Origin: Nannocystis exedens
GTDB lineage: Bacteria > Myxococcota_A > Polyangia > Polyangiales > Polyangiaceae
Reading direction: 5' to 3'
Length of the DNA: 64,000 bases
Assembly (NCBI GenBank): GCA_945861885.1
Contig: CAMAVR010000007.1
Location: forward strand, 1-64,000
The notes below the pieces were generated by a model. The model was not told where the DNA came from and ran no database searches. It saw only the letters and a list, made by a program, of their open reading frames with translations. The position numbers were made by a program, and so were the translations under genes. Below, in pieces: positions 33,826-42,410 of this stretch; the stretch's first letter is position 1, and each line of letters begins with the position of its first letter.

Positions 33826-34687
33826 TTTCGCCGAGCACCTCGTTATCAATAAGCCGGGTTGCCCCGATTCGGCAAGCAATTGCGACGAGTGCGCGTTCGC
33901 CGACGGGCTGGCCGGCTTGGATTGCGACGAGCGTTTCTGGATCCGCAATTTCGACGTAGTCGACAGAGTCGGAAGCGACTCGCACTTCGTCGTCGACGAG
34001 ACTGCGAAGAGTCTCGGAGCGACGCTCCCCCTCCTTAAATGCTCGCGATGCTTTCGCGAGCCCGCGCGAGAGCGATAGGGCGCGTTCGCGATCGGCCGCG
34101 GACAGATAGCGGTTGCGCGAACTCATCGCCAAGCCGTCCGACTCGCGGACGATTGGGTGGCCGACCACCGTGACTGGCATCATCAAATCGGCCGCCATTC
34201 GCCTGATAACAGCGAGCTGCTGGTAGTCCTTTTTTCCAAAAACGGCGGTGCATGGGCCGACTAGGTTGAATAACTTCGTTACTACGGTCGCTACGCCTTC
34301 GAAAAAATGGGGGCGCGATATGCCGCACAATGGAGCGGCGGTTCGGCCAACACGCACTCGCGTTTCTTCTCCTGGCGGATAGATCGTTGACGCTTCGGGG
34401 GTGAAGACGGCGTTGACGCCTACGGTTGCGAGTTTTGCGATGTCGTTTTCTACGTCGCGTGGATAGGCAGCGAAATCTTCGTTCGGGGCGAACTGGGTTG
34501 GGTTTATGAAAATCGAGGCGACGATAAAAGTCGCGTGTTTTTTCGCTTCGGTCACAAGGGCAAGATGCCCAGCGTGAAGCGCTCCCATCGTTGGGACAAA
34601 GCCGACCGATTCGCCACGTTTGCGAGCTTCATTGCACAAATGGCGGAGCTCTTCGGCACCAGTAACTATTTTCACACGCGTAGACAT
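33818..34687 (-). CDS. panC: Pantothenate synthetase
   Basis: A 289-residue enzyme joining pantoate and beta-alanine with ATP. PTMGALHAGHLALV (32-45) with the HxGH motif, FINPTQFAPNEDFAAYPR, FFEGVATVVTKLFN, FGKKDYQQL and AMSSRNRYL are all in place. Length is standard. tmk follows with an 8-bp overlap. The gap before its start (34688-34863) holds a short copy of the toxin-region repeat. Confidence 0.95.
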   Translation of the reverse strand: MSTRVKIVTGAEELRHLCNEARKRGESVGFVPTMGALHAGHLALVTEAKKHATFIVASIFINPTQFAPNEDFAAYPRDVENDIAKLATVGVNAVFTPEASTIYPPGEETRVRVGRTAAPLCGISRPHFFEGVATVVTKLFNLVGPCTAVFGKKDYQQLAVIRRMAADLMMPVTVVGHPIVRESDGLAMSSRNRYLSAADRERALSLSRGLAKASRAFKEGERRSETLRSLVDDEVRVASDSVDYVEIADPETLVAIQAGQPVGERALVAIACRIGATRLIDNEVLGENG

Positions 34688-34755
34688 ACGGTTCGATTTA
34701 CCGGAACCTGGCCAAATTGCAGGATCAATTTTGGCGTCTGCAACAAGCTAGAAGG

Positions 34756-34802
34756 ATCGAGCACGCACCGCGGAGCCGAGACCCCCCGCCGACCGCTCAA
34801 GT
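34756..34802. repeat. Short copy of the toxin-flanking repeat
   Basis: About 47 bp (GATCGAGCACGCACCG ... GAGACCCCCCGCCGACCGCTC) match the inner part of both long inverted repeats (inverted relative to 38515-38562, direct to 42243-42290). It lies between panC and the Rpn-type gene. Confidence 0.75.
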
Positions 34803-34863
34803 GGCGACACAAGTGCGCAGGTCGAGCGTACCAAGAGAATGAGGTGATTTGTTCAGGCTTTGA

Positions 34864-35823
34864 TTACAAGCGTCGTTCCGTTTTTAGCCGTCCGCGAAGA
34901 GTGTTGAGCTCCTCGATACCAGCTTTTTCTAGCGCTTTCATCTGGTCGGCGGAAATCGATATCCCTAGAACATCGCACAAATCAACGATGGCCTGGCGTA
35001 GCCCCTTGGCCTTCCCCATCGCTTCGCCTTCCGCGAGCCCTTCAGCCTTTCCTTCGGCCTTTCCTTCGGCCTTTCCTTCGGCCCTCCCGGTGGCTCTCTC
35101 TTTTTCGGCTGTCGCTCTCGCTGTCTGCTCTGCTAGCTTGTCGCGATCGTAAATCTCGAATTCATCGCGCGTAAACGACGACATTCGCACGACTTCGTAC
35201 GCGTCGCGGATTGTCGGCTCGCTGATGTTCGCCGGTATGCTGCGCGCCGTCTCGGCTTGCCTGAAAAAGTGCGCCCACTGATCGACGATCGTCTCGAAGT
35301 TCTCCCCCTTCGTGTACTTTTCGAGCTCGAGAAAAACGAACCGCAGCTGTTGCAGAACATGCCCATTTCCGCCGCCATCTTCGCGGAAGCGAAATCGGCT
35401 CAGCATCGGAATCGGCGGCGTGCAGCTTGAGTCGGGCCACAAATTGAAGCCGCAAATCGTCACGCCGACCACATCATTGAGCATCGGATAGGCATCGCCG
35501 ACGCCGAGCTGCGTCGCATACGCTTTCGCAACGTTGTAGACGACGCGCTTTTCAAACTCGGCGACGCTTAGCACTTGCATCTCGACGACGTAGCGCGTGC
35601 CTCGCTTATCAAGGCACTTTACGTCGACAAGCGACAGCTTCATCTCTTCGACATACGGCCCGCGCTGCTCCGGCGTTAAATACTCGATGTCGGCGATCTG
35701 CGCGTCGCCCTGAAGGCCCAGAAGGCTGTCCAAAAAACTGATCAGGATGCGCTTATGCGCCGGCTCTCCGAACACGCGCTTAAACACGGAATCGGCCTTT
35801 GGATCAGCAAACACGGGGCGCAT
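34864..35823 (-). CDS. Rpn-family (PD-(D/E)XK) recombination-promoting nuclease/transposase-like
   Basis: A 319-residue protein of the PDDEXK transposase/Rpn family. The N-terminus has the signature FADPKADSVFKRVFG (4-18) and LISFLDSLLGL, then KCLDKRGTRYVVEMQVL with the catalytic D, E and Q residues. Rpn proteins are DNA nucleases that promote recombination; recently they have been linked to phage defence. Near the C-terminus there are four tandem EGKA/EGLA tetrapeptides coded by near-identical 12-bp units (35040-35085), a length-variable hinge seen in this family. ATG at 35823 chosen because relatives begin similarly. Confidence 0.82.
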   Translation of the reverse strand: MRPVFADPKADSVFKRVFGEPAHKRILISFLDSLLGLQGDAQIADIEYLTPEQRGPYVEEMKLSLVDVKCLDKRGTRYVVEMQVLSVAEFEKRVVYNVAKAYATQLGVGDAYPMLNDVVGVTICGFNLWPDSSCTPPIPMLSRFRFREDGGGNGHVLQQLRFVFLELEKYTKGENFETIVDQWAHFFRQAETARSIPANISEPTIRDAYEVVRMSSFTRDEFEIYDRDKLAEQTARATAEKERATGRAEGKAEGKAEGKAEGLAEGEAMGKAKGLRQAIVDLCDVLGISISADQMKALEKAGIEELNTLRGRLKTERRL

Positions 35824-35865
35824 GGCCCAAAATCTACTCACGGGGTACAACCTCGTCAAGTCGAC

Positions 35866-36150
35866 GGCGACGGCTCTGAATCAGCGATTGAAACAACGCC
35901 GGATCATCCTTTTTACAAGAAGCGATAGGCGCGGCGTACAAGGCCGGCGGTGTGCGCGGAACAGCCGAAGCACTGTTCGTCAATCCCGCGGTTCAATCGT
36001 ACAAGACTATGAAGGCGGCGGAAAGCGCGGGGGACTACCGAACAGCCGGTCGGAAGGCGTGGGGCGCCGCGTCTGCCGCATCGTCAACGCTCACAGCGGG
36101 CGTTGGGGCAAAAAAACCTTCTAAAAGCGGGAGCGAAATAGGTCGCCGGA
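35866..36150 (+). pseudogene. Decayed fragment of the Hint toxin gene
   Basis: The fragment begins with GGCTCTGAATCAGCG.. GAAACAACGCCGGATCATCCT, matching the Hint TTPEHPF block of the 38942-41302 gene (near 40258-40310), and then jumps about 310 bp ahead to AAGCGATAGGCGCGGCGTAC (matching 40629 onward). It follows the linker (GGVRGTAEALFVNPAVQSYK, AGDYRTAGRKAWGAASAASS) at over 90% identity until about 36110. No start, lipobox or toxin end is present. It is an internally deleted relic, 2.8 kb from the intact gene. Confidence 0.85.
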
Positions 36151-36187
36151 GCCGCCGAACGCGCAGTCGTGCGCTGATTACGTAATT

Positions 36188-36967
36188 TCACCAAGTGCCG
36201 TCGAGCCAATCCAGAAGCGCTTGGCGATCTTGGGATGACATCCCCCCGGGCGGCATGAATGCGGTTCCTCCGCTATGAGCAGGGCCCAGACCGGCCATAA
36301 ACGCAATGGTATCTCGCTGCGCAAATCGCAATATGGCGCGGTTTTTCCCGTCGTGGCAATTGCTGCATGCTTTCAACCGGAGCGGCGTCATTCTTGCTGG
36401 CTCATTGCCGAAAAATCTAGCTCTGTTTTGAACCGATGTCGCCGGGGTGATGGCGCTGTCGGCGGCAATTTCTAAATTGATCGCATCCAAAATTTCGCTG
36501 CGCGGCGTCTCGCCCCACAACTTCGATGCCCGCAGCGCTCGCGGCCCGTTCGCATGGCAGTTGAAGCACGGCACTTCAAGCGGCACCTCTTTGGCGTTCG
36601 AATCGAACGGGGCCGCCGCAAATTGATAAAACGACGCCACATTGTCGGCGCTTCGATCGACAACGATAAGAAATAGTGGCCACCTGCGCGGGTCGTCCCC
36701 TTCATTTTGATCGCTCTTTTTTCGTTGCCGAAGCCACCACGCGGTGCGCGCCCCCCCCGCAGCGCGCACAACGCAATTGATCACCGAATGCCCTACCGAA
36801 CCGCTCGACTCCATCGACTCAAAACAGACACGCTCATTCGGCTCGGCCATTTTTGCATCGACATCGATCGTGCGCGCCCATTCAACAACCGAAGGGGGAG
36901 CCGCTCTCATCGAGAAAGGCGCTGCGACAAGAATCGCAATCGCTCGCCAAATGAACGTTGGCGTCAT
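36188..36967 (-). CDS. Exported di-heme c-type cytochrome-like protein
   Basis: A 259-residue protein with a short signal peptide (IWRAIAILVAAPFSMRA). Two heme-binding motifs are visible: CFNCH (134-138) and CSNCH (201-205), each with possible distal Met residues downstream (FMAGL, FMPPGGM). Between them are conserved-looking segments (ANGPRALRASKLWGE). Function unknown; an electron-transfer role in the periplasm is inferred. ATG at 36967 overlaps the stop of the upstream small protein gene (ATGA), so the two are coupled and probably act together. Confidence 0.78.
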   Translation of the reverse strand: MTPTFIWRAIAILVAAPFSMRAAPPSVVEWARTIDVDAKMAEPNERVCFESMESSGSVGHSVINCVVRAAGGARTAWWLRQRKKSDQNEGDDPRRWPLFLIVVDRSADNVASFYQFAAAPFDSNAKEVPLEVPCFNCHANGPRALRASKLWGETPRSEILDAINLEIAADSAITPATSVQNRARFFGNEPARMTPLRLKACSNCHDGKNRAILRFAQRDTIAFMAGLGPAHSGGTAFMPPGGMSSQDRQALLDWLDGTW

Positions 36968-37362
36968 TCTGCGGTCGGAAGCGTCGCCAGGCGAATGAGA
37001 TCGGCGAGGGTGTAGGCCTTGAGCAGTAAGCGGTTTGTCGACGGCACGGGCGAGAGAGTGCACCCTTGAAAACGCCCCGGAGCTCGCCCCCTAGGGGCTA
37101 TCGACACGCAATCGGCAAGAAGCGGCTCTGGAGTGAGAAGAATTCCTTTTCGGTGCTCCACGGCACCCCCTAGGTGGTCACCCCGAACGCGCTCCGATAC
37201 CGGGAGCAGGTCGTTGAGAGCCACGGCAAGCGAATTCGCTTCATCGAGCACCACAGTTTCTGCTGCGGGGGGAGCAGCTTCTGCTGCGGGGGGGGCAGCA
37301 GCATATGCGATGCCCGCAACGCTCAGAACTGAAGCAACGGCAAATAGTGACAACTTGATCAT
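36964..37362 (-). CDS. Small exported protein, unknown, coupled to the di-heme gene
   Basis: A 132-residue protein with a clear signal peptide (MIKLSLFAVASVLSVAGIAYA), then a duplicated AAPPAAE linker and a domain of about 95 residues with two Cys. Not recognised. AAGGACG precedes the ATG. It is the first gene of a two-gene operon transcribed away from the LysR gene; the LysR-type dyad at 37461-37479 lies between them. Confidence 0.72.
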   Translation of the reverse strand: MIKLSLFAVASVLSVAGIAYAAAPPAAEAAPPAAETVVLDEANSLAVALNDLLPVSERVRGDHLGGAVEHRKGILLTPEPLLADCVSIAPRGRAPGRFQGCTLSPVPSTNRLLLKAYTLADLIRLATLPTAE

Positions 37363-37460
37363 GATTTACGTCCTTTTCGCTGAGAAGATCTTCTCTTCTC
37401 GGTGACGCGAATCACTACTGCCGACGGCCGTAATGCAAAAAGCGAAATGATTTCATTGTA

Positions 37461-37479
37461 TGATGCAGATCTTGCATCA
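37461..37479. promoter_or_regulatory. LysR-type operator (T-N11-A dyad)
   Basis: TGATGCA-GATCT-TGCATCA: seven-base arms in perfect dyad with a 5-bp centre, containing the canonical T-N11-A core TGCAGATCTTGCA. It lies 11 bp before the LysR ATG and 98 bp from the divergent start, the usual place for an autoregulating LTTR that also controls the divergent operon. Confidence 0.75.
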
Positions 37480-37490
37480 CCTATCGGGTG

Positions 37491-38375
37491 ATGTTTTCCA
37501 ACTCGCGTGAAACGTTTCTCCCAGAAACCCTGGTTGCATTTCTTGCCGTTTCAGAGCTCGGGACTGTACACGCCGCAGCGAAGTCGCTCGGCCTTGTTCA
37601 AACCGCCGTCACGCGGCGAATTCAGGCGCTCGAAGGTGCCACCGGAGCGACGCTATTTCTCCGTTCGCGCCGCGGAATGGTGCTCACCGAACCGGGACGA
37701 ACCCTTGTGAGCTACGCGCGTCGAATGAAAGAAATTGAGGCGGAGGCGTTGGCGCTAATGCGCGGAGAATCGTCGCAGCGGCAAGAACAGATTGTGATCG
37801 CAAGCCCGTCGAGCCTCGCGTCTGCGCGGGTCGTTCCGAAATTGGCAGGCATTCTCAGCTCTAACCCTGGGGTCGCTATTCAGCTTTGCGTTTCGGACGA
37901 CCGAATCGGCGTCGAACTGCTCAAGCGAAACGAAGTCGACATTGCTCTTCTCCCCGCCGCCGATGTCCCCCTTGAATTTGAATCGCGCCGCCTAGAGCCT
38001 GAAATTTATGTTGCCGTCGGCCCAACTGCCTGGAAAAAACGGCAGTTTGAATCGATTGTGCGAAGCGAGCGAATTGTCGATTTTGATTCGAGAGACGATC
38101 TCACCTTCGATTTTTTAGCGGAGCACAATCTTCTTGATATCGCACAGCGCAATCGCCATTTCGTCAACAATACACATGTTCTCGCAGAGCTCGTCGCGCA
38201 AGGGGTCGGCTATACCGTTCTTTCGATCGAGTTCGCAAAAGCGCTTTTCGCGACAAGCGGAGCGCTCGCAAATATCGGCGGCGCGCGCACCCACAACGTC
38301 AGCATCGCGCTCGCATGGTACGCGCGGCAATACCCAACAAGAGCCTTCAAAGAAATCATGACGGCGCTGAAGTAA
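37491..38375 (+). CDS. LysR-family transcriptional regulator
   Basis: A 294-residue regulator of standard length. The winged helix-turn-helix spans about residues 8-66 (FLAVSELGTVHAAAKSLGLVQTAVTRRIQALE, then RSRRGMVLTEPG), and the periplasmic-binding-like effector domain follows (VIASPSSLASARVVPKLAGIL). The operator dyad and the divergent small-protein/di-heme operon suggest it controls that pair. The effector is unknown. A GTG directly before the ATG could also start it. Confidence 0.88.
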   Translation: MFSNSRETFLPETLVAFLAVSELGTVHAAAKSLGLVQTAVTRRIQALEGATGATLFLRSRRGMVLTEPGRTLVSYARRMKEIEAEALALMRGESSQRQEQIVIASPSSLASARVVPKLAGILSSNPGVAIQLCVSDDRIGVELLKRNEVDIALLPAADVPLEFESRRLEPEIYVAVGPTAWKKRQFESIVRSERIVDFDSRDDLTFDFLAEHNLLDIAQRNRHFVNNTHVLAELVAQGVGYTVLSIEFAKALFATSGALANIGGARTHNVSIALAWYARQYPTRAFKEIMTALK

Positions 38376-38408
38376 ACGAACACCGCGCACCGCTCTATCC
38401 CCCTCTGT

Positions 38409-38766
38409 CCCCCTCTGTCATCCATCGCTACGCTCCGGACCCCGCTGCTCACCCGCGCATCCAGCAACGTCGTCCGCTAGAACACGCCCCATTTGCGCCC
38501 ACTGGCACAGCCATTTAACGCGGTCGGCGGGGGGTCTCGCATCTGCGGTGCGTGCTCGATTCCCGTTTCTTGTTTTCGGGTAGTCGCTCCGAAGCATTGG
38601 GTTTACGCGAGCTCTCACGTTCGTGCCGGAGGTCTCCGCGCGCTCCTCGACACGAGCCCCCCGCCGCCCGCTCCCACTGTGGGGGCCCTGCTCGCGCGGG
38701 GGCGCCTTTTGGGTAGCCGCTGTCGTCGGTGCGGAGTCCAGTCCCCAGAAAACGAGGCGCTTCGCC
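38409..38766. repeat. Left arm of the ~360-bp inverted repeat around the toxin locus
   Basis: These 358 bp recur in inverted form at 42034-42402. The centre (38515-38680) is nearly identical to its partner; the outer part (TGTCATCC.TCGCTACGCTCCGGACCCCGCT) and the inner part (GTCGGTGCGGAGTCCA.TCCCCA) match with some indels. No convincing gene lies inside; the ORFs that cross it on both strands are of low complexity. A 47-bp piece also occurs at 34756-34802. No target-site duplication or transposase was found. Confidence 0.85.
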
Positions 38767-38941
38767 TTTCGAACCCACCTTGATGGTTCGTGGCGCTTAT
38801 CCTTAGAGCATTGGCTCGCGCTCTTTTTACGCGCAGGAGCGGAGCGATGGATTGAGACGGCGGTTGTCCGATTTTGCGTCAGGGCGTTTGGGAACCGATG
38901 TCATTCTGTTGACACTGGAAAGTCGCCCACTGCACTTACGG

Positions 38942-41302
38942 ATGCAAAATCGATTGCTTCGTCTTTATTTGACGATGTTTTTTACCGGCGTTGCGCTGCT
39001 TTCAGGCTGCGGCGGTAAAGCGAGCTTTGACGACGCAACCGACGAACTCGAGCCTATCAACACGACATCACCCGCGCCCGCTAACCCATGGCCTTGGGGG
39101 GTTGAGTCGGGGGCGCCGCCGCTGCCGCCATTCTTTGAAGGCGATCGTGAGGGCGCGCCTGTTGGTCATCCCCGACGTCCCGAGGAAGATCCGCGGGCGG
39201 CGCAAATCCGCTTCAACGAAATAGAACGGCAAAGAGAAGAAGCGGAGATACAAGAGGGTATCAGTGCGTTCCAGCGCGGACAGATACAGTATGAGCGGTG
39301 TCACAAGGATGCGGAAGAGGCGCGACTTCGACAACTTGAACGAGACGACCCACTGCTGGGTGACAGACTAAACCGGCGACTATCGAGGGGCGTAGGTAGA
39401 TATACGGCTCGCTACCTCGTCGGGCTACCTGCGGAGCAACTGATACGAGCGCTCGACCTACCCGAGGAGCAACTCATGCGGGAGGTGCCGTTCCCCACGG
39501 AACCGCCACTACCACAAGAGGATAACCCTGCCGAGCGCACGGAGCGGGCGCGACGCCAACAGGAAAGACAGCGGGTCGAGGCACAGCAACTACAGCGGGA
39601 ACAGGCCGCAGAAGCAAAGCTGAGGGAGCGGCAACAAGCCCAGGCCGCAGAAGAACAAAGACTGCGGCAACAAGTCCAAGCCGCAGAAGAACAAAGACTG
39701 CGCGAGCAAGCGGCAGAAGAACAACGACTGCGGGACGATCCTGAATACGCAGCCCAGGTAAAACGCAAACAGGAATTCCTGCGCGCAACGGAGTTAAGGC
39801 AGCGGATCGTCGCATACGACGAACAGCGACGACAAGACGAGATCCGAAAGCGCCAACTGGGCGACGAGAGAGAGTCTCGGACGCCTGTCGACACGAGGCA
39901 GCGGGAACAAGCCGCTCGAGCCGCTAGCCGAGAGCGCAGACCAGAATACCAGCGCGCGACCGAAACAAAACAGCGGATGGCCGCATACGACGAACAGCGA
40001 CGACAAGCCGCAAAAGAAGAGCTCCAAAAGCGCGAGGACGCGCAACCGAGTCGTGGGCATCAATGTTTCATCGCAGGAACTGCCATCCTCACACCCGACG
40101 AGGACGAACCGCTAAAGCCGATCGAGTCGTTGAAGAAGGGCCACGAAGTCTGGTCATGCAACACCGGCGAGGGCAAATGCTACGTGCGAACAATCGAAAG
40201 CACGTCGACCACGGTAACAAGCCACCTCGTCCTTATCAGTACGAAAAATGTCGATGATTCCGGCTCCGAATCAACTCTTGAAACAACGCCCGAACATCCT
40301 TTTTACAAAGCAGGCGAAACAGCTACGACGTTAGTTCGTGATTTGCGCAAAGGGGATATTCTGAGGGGGCATGAAAAAACCCGTTTTCGAATAACGAGAA
40401 TTCAAGAGCGAGAACTTCCTGATCCGATCTTCGTCTACAACTTTCAAGTGGATGGCGAAGAAGGCAACAACAACTACTTCGCCGGCGAACACCTCGTCCT
40501 CGTGCACAATTGCGGCATTGCTCAGATCGGACAGATGCTTCACGGCTTTGTCGACGGCGCGAAGCAAAGCGCGAGCGACATGGCTCACGCGATAGATCAT
40601 CCGATCGCAACGTATCGTACGGCGAAAGAAGCGATAGGCGCGGCGTACAAGGCCGGCGGTGTGCGCGGAACAGCCGAAGCACTGTTCGTCAATCCCGCAG
40701 TTCAATCGTACAAGTCCATGAAGGCGGCCGAAAGCGCGGGAGACTATCGAACAGCCGGTCGGAAGGCGTGGGGCGCCGCGTCTGCCGCATCGTCAACGCT
40801 GACAGCGGGCATCGGGGCGAAAAGCATTCTAAAAGCTGGAGCGAAGTCGGTCGCGGGCGCGGGCAAGAACGCGGTGAAAGAGGTCGTCGAAGCCTCTAAA
40901 CCGGCGGCGCCAAACGCGGGTCGCGGAACGATGAGGACGACGGCGGGTGAAGCAGCGAAGGCGGCAGAGGGGGTAGCGGTTGCTGGCTCGGCTCTTGAAC
41001 AGGCGTCTCAGGCCGCACTGCAGGCGGCTGAACGCATTAGCGAATTCACAACGCCAGCCAAGCATCTACCGGGAGCAGGTGGAAACTGGACCAGATTTGC
41101 CGCGAGGGAAAATCCCACAACGCTGATTCAGGAGGCCCTTCGCGCCAAAGGGGCGCAGTTCTTCCCCAATAACCGTGGTGATTCATTCAAAGTCATCTAC
41201 GACTTTGGGCGAGTAATCGGCGAAAGGGGAGAAACATCAATTCGTGTGATTTTCGGAACAGGACCGGTCAACGGCCGGGTCTGGACCGCGTTCCCGCAAT
41301 AG
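38942..41302 (+). CDS. Polymorphic lipoprotein toxin with Hint domain
   Basis: A 786-residue predicted lipoprotein. The signal peptide is MQNRLLRLYLTMFFTGVALLSGC (lipobox LSGC, Cys23). A long Arg/Gln/Glu-rich stretch with AAEEQRLR-type repeats (about residues 100-370) is a probable coiled coil. The Hint domain covers 375-523: it starts at CFIAGT (C375), has the TTPEHPF block (448-454) and ends in VHN-C (cleavage before C524). An Ala-rich linker and a C-terminal domain to residue 786 follow (SFKVIYDFGRV.. SIRVIFGTGPVNGRVWTAFPQ), a pattern like small RNase toxins of the BECR fold. Hint domains release toxin tails by self-cleavage. The lipoprotein signal recalls the SitA toxins that myxobacteria exchange through outer-membrane contact. 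Ribosome-binding site weak. Confidence 0.8.
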   Translation: MQNRLLRLYLTMFFTGVALLSGCGGKASFDDATDELEPINTTSPAPANPWPWGVESGAPPLPPFFEGDREGAPVGHPRRPEEDPRAAQIRFNEIERQREEAEIQEGISAFQRGQIQYERCHKDAEEARLRQLERDDPLLGDRLNRRLSRGVGRYTARYLVGLPAEQLIRALDLPEEQLMREVPFPTEPPLPQEDNPAERTERARRQQERQRVEAQQLQREQAAEAKLRERQQAQAAEEQRLRQQVQAAEEQRLREQAAEEQRLRDDPEYAAQVKRKQEFLRATELRQRIVAYDEQRRQDEIRKRQLGDERESRTPVDTRQREQAARAASRERRPEYQRATETKQRMAAYDEQRRQAAKEELQKREDAQPSRGHQCFIAGTAILTPDEDEPLKPIESLKKGHEVWSCNTGEGKCYVRTIESTSTTVTSHLVLISTKNVDDSGSESTLETTPEHPFYKAGETATTLVRDLRKGDILRGHEKTRFRITRIQERELPDPIFVYNFQVDGEEGNNNYFAGEHLVLVHNCGIAQIGQMLHGFVDGAKQSASDMAHAIDHPIATYRTAKEAIGAAYKAGGVRGTAEALFVNPAVQSYKSMKAAESAGDYRTAGRKAWGAASAASSTLTAGIGAKSILKAGAKSVAGAGKNAVKEVVEASKPAAPNAGRGTMRTTAGEAAKAAEGVAVAGSALEQASQAALQAAERISEFTTPAKHLPGAGGNWTRFAARENPTTLIQEALRAKGAQFFPNNRGDSFKVIYDFGRVIGERGETSIRVIFGTGPVNGRVWTAFPQ

Positions 41303-41311
41303 GAGCCAGTA

Positions 41312-41737
41312 ATGACCTTTGAGATTGAAGTAAAGAATGCACGTATTGATGGTCCTCAAGTGCCACGGGCTGACTTCGAGATGCTTCTACGATTTGTATG
41401 CGACTTCGTCGTACGTATTGCCGAGATTGATATTTTTCGAGAGGTCGAATTCCCATTCGTTGAATTTGCCGCCCAGCTTGCTGCGTGGTTTCAAGCTGAA
41501 CGCCCAGGAAATTTTGACTATGAATCAATGGAGAGCCCGGCGGCGGGACTTATCTACTTTCATCGATCGGATACTGGAGAGTGGCGCGTAGGTTCAACGT
41601 TGCCAGGGAATCCACGCTCAGCTGCCATAACAACCGATGAACTACGGGGGGGGGTCGAGGCGTTTCTGATCGGGGTACCCACCATCGTCGACGCCTTTGG
41701 TGTCGACGTGCGGCGTTTCCTTTTGAAAAGACCTTAG
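41312..41737 (+). CDS. Probable immunity protein for the upstream toxin
   Basis: A 141-residue acidic cytoplasmic protein (FEIEVKNARIDGP.., FREVEFPFVEFAAQLAAWF, FDYESMESPAAGLIYFHR, WRVGSTLPG). It begins 9 bp after the toxin stop, with AGGAG well placed before the ATG. The position and size are typical for immunity genes of polymorphic toxins, and the sequence resembles small DUF proteins seen in that role (DUF7878-like), although I could not search. There is no signal peptide, so it would protect against toxin acting in the cytoplasm. Confidence 0.65.
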   Translation: MTFEIEVKNARIDGPQVPRADFEMLLRFVCDFVVRIAEIDIFREVEFPFVEFAAQLAAWFQAERPGNFDYESMESPAAGLIYFHRSDTGEWRVGSTLPGNPRSAAITTDELRGGVEAFLIGVPTIVDAFGVDVRRFLLKRP

Positions 41738-41805
41738 CCAATACCGGCCACTGCTGTGACTTCCGAGATGATGTCTCCCCGTCCTGATGGACTCTGAGTC
41801 AGCGT

Positions 41806-41890
41806 CGACGCTCGAGACGGGCGTAGTGGCGGAAAAGTCTTCTAAAAGCAGGAGTGAAATCGGTCGCCGGAGCCGACGACAGGCGGCGCT
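41806..41890 (+). pseudogene. Second relic of the toxin gene linker
   Basis: TCGACGCTCGAGACGGGCGTAGTGGCGGAAAAGTCTTCTAAAAGCAGGAGTG.. corresponds to the linker near 40796-40860 of the toxin gene and, more closely, to the end of the 35866-36150 fragment (shared AAATCGGTCGCCGGAGCCG ending). It lacks any start and lies directly after the immunity gene, as an orphan toxin module would. Confidence 0.7.
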
Positions 41891-42033
41891 CATCCTTGGT
41901 GCATTGGCCCCAGCGCCTTGGCTTCTGAACAAATTTAAGCGAGCACACCGCGTACGAAACTGCCTCGTACGAACAGAGCGCGACCTAATGCTCCGAGAAC
42001 GAGTCGCTACTGACCACCTAAATTATTTCTGGT

Positions 42034-42402
42034 GGCGAGGCGCTTCATTTTTTGCAGTGGGGAGTGGACTCCGCACCGACGTACAGCGGCCACCCAAGTG
42101 GCGATCCCGCAGCAGCAGGGGCTACACAGTGGGAGCGGGCGGCGGGGGGCTCGTGTCGAGGAGCGCGCGGAGACCTCCGGCACGAACGTGAGAGCTCGCG
42201 TAAACCCAATGCTTCGGAGCGACTACCCGAAAACAAGAGAGGGGAATCGAGCACGCACCGGAGATGCGAGACCCCCCGCCGACCGCTCTAAGCGGCCGTA
42301 AGAGAGGTTAGAGCAGTGCTCGTACAGCGAGGAGCGGGGCTCAGGATGACAGGGGGGGCGGATGAGCGGGGTCCGGAGCGTAGCGAGGGATGACAGTGGG
42401 GG
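42034..42402. repeat. Right arm of the ~360-bp inverted repeat around the toxin locus
   Basis: Inverted counterpart of 38409-38766. Positions 42170-42295 are nearly identical to the inverse of 38515-38650. The outer end contains GGGTCCGGAGCGTAGCGAGGGATGACAG. Between arms lie 3.27 kb with the toxin, the immunity gene and the 41806-41890 relic. Confidence 0.85.
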
Positions 42403-42410
42403 GGGATTTT

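Noticed and set aside
34740..34860. tRNA or attachment site in the gap between panC and the Rpn gene
   Set aside because: No cloverleaf or CCA end could be found; the gap holds only a repeat fragment.
42052..42291. Possible genes inside the toxin-flanking inverted repeats (both arms, both strands)
   Set aside because: Arg/Pro/Ser-rich frames without start signals, present on both strands in both arms; they follow from the GC-rich repeat.
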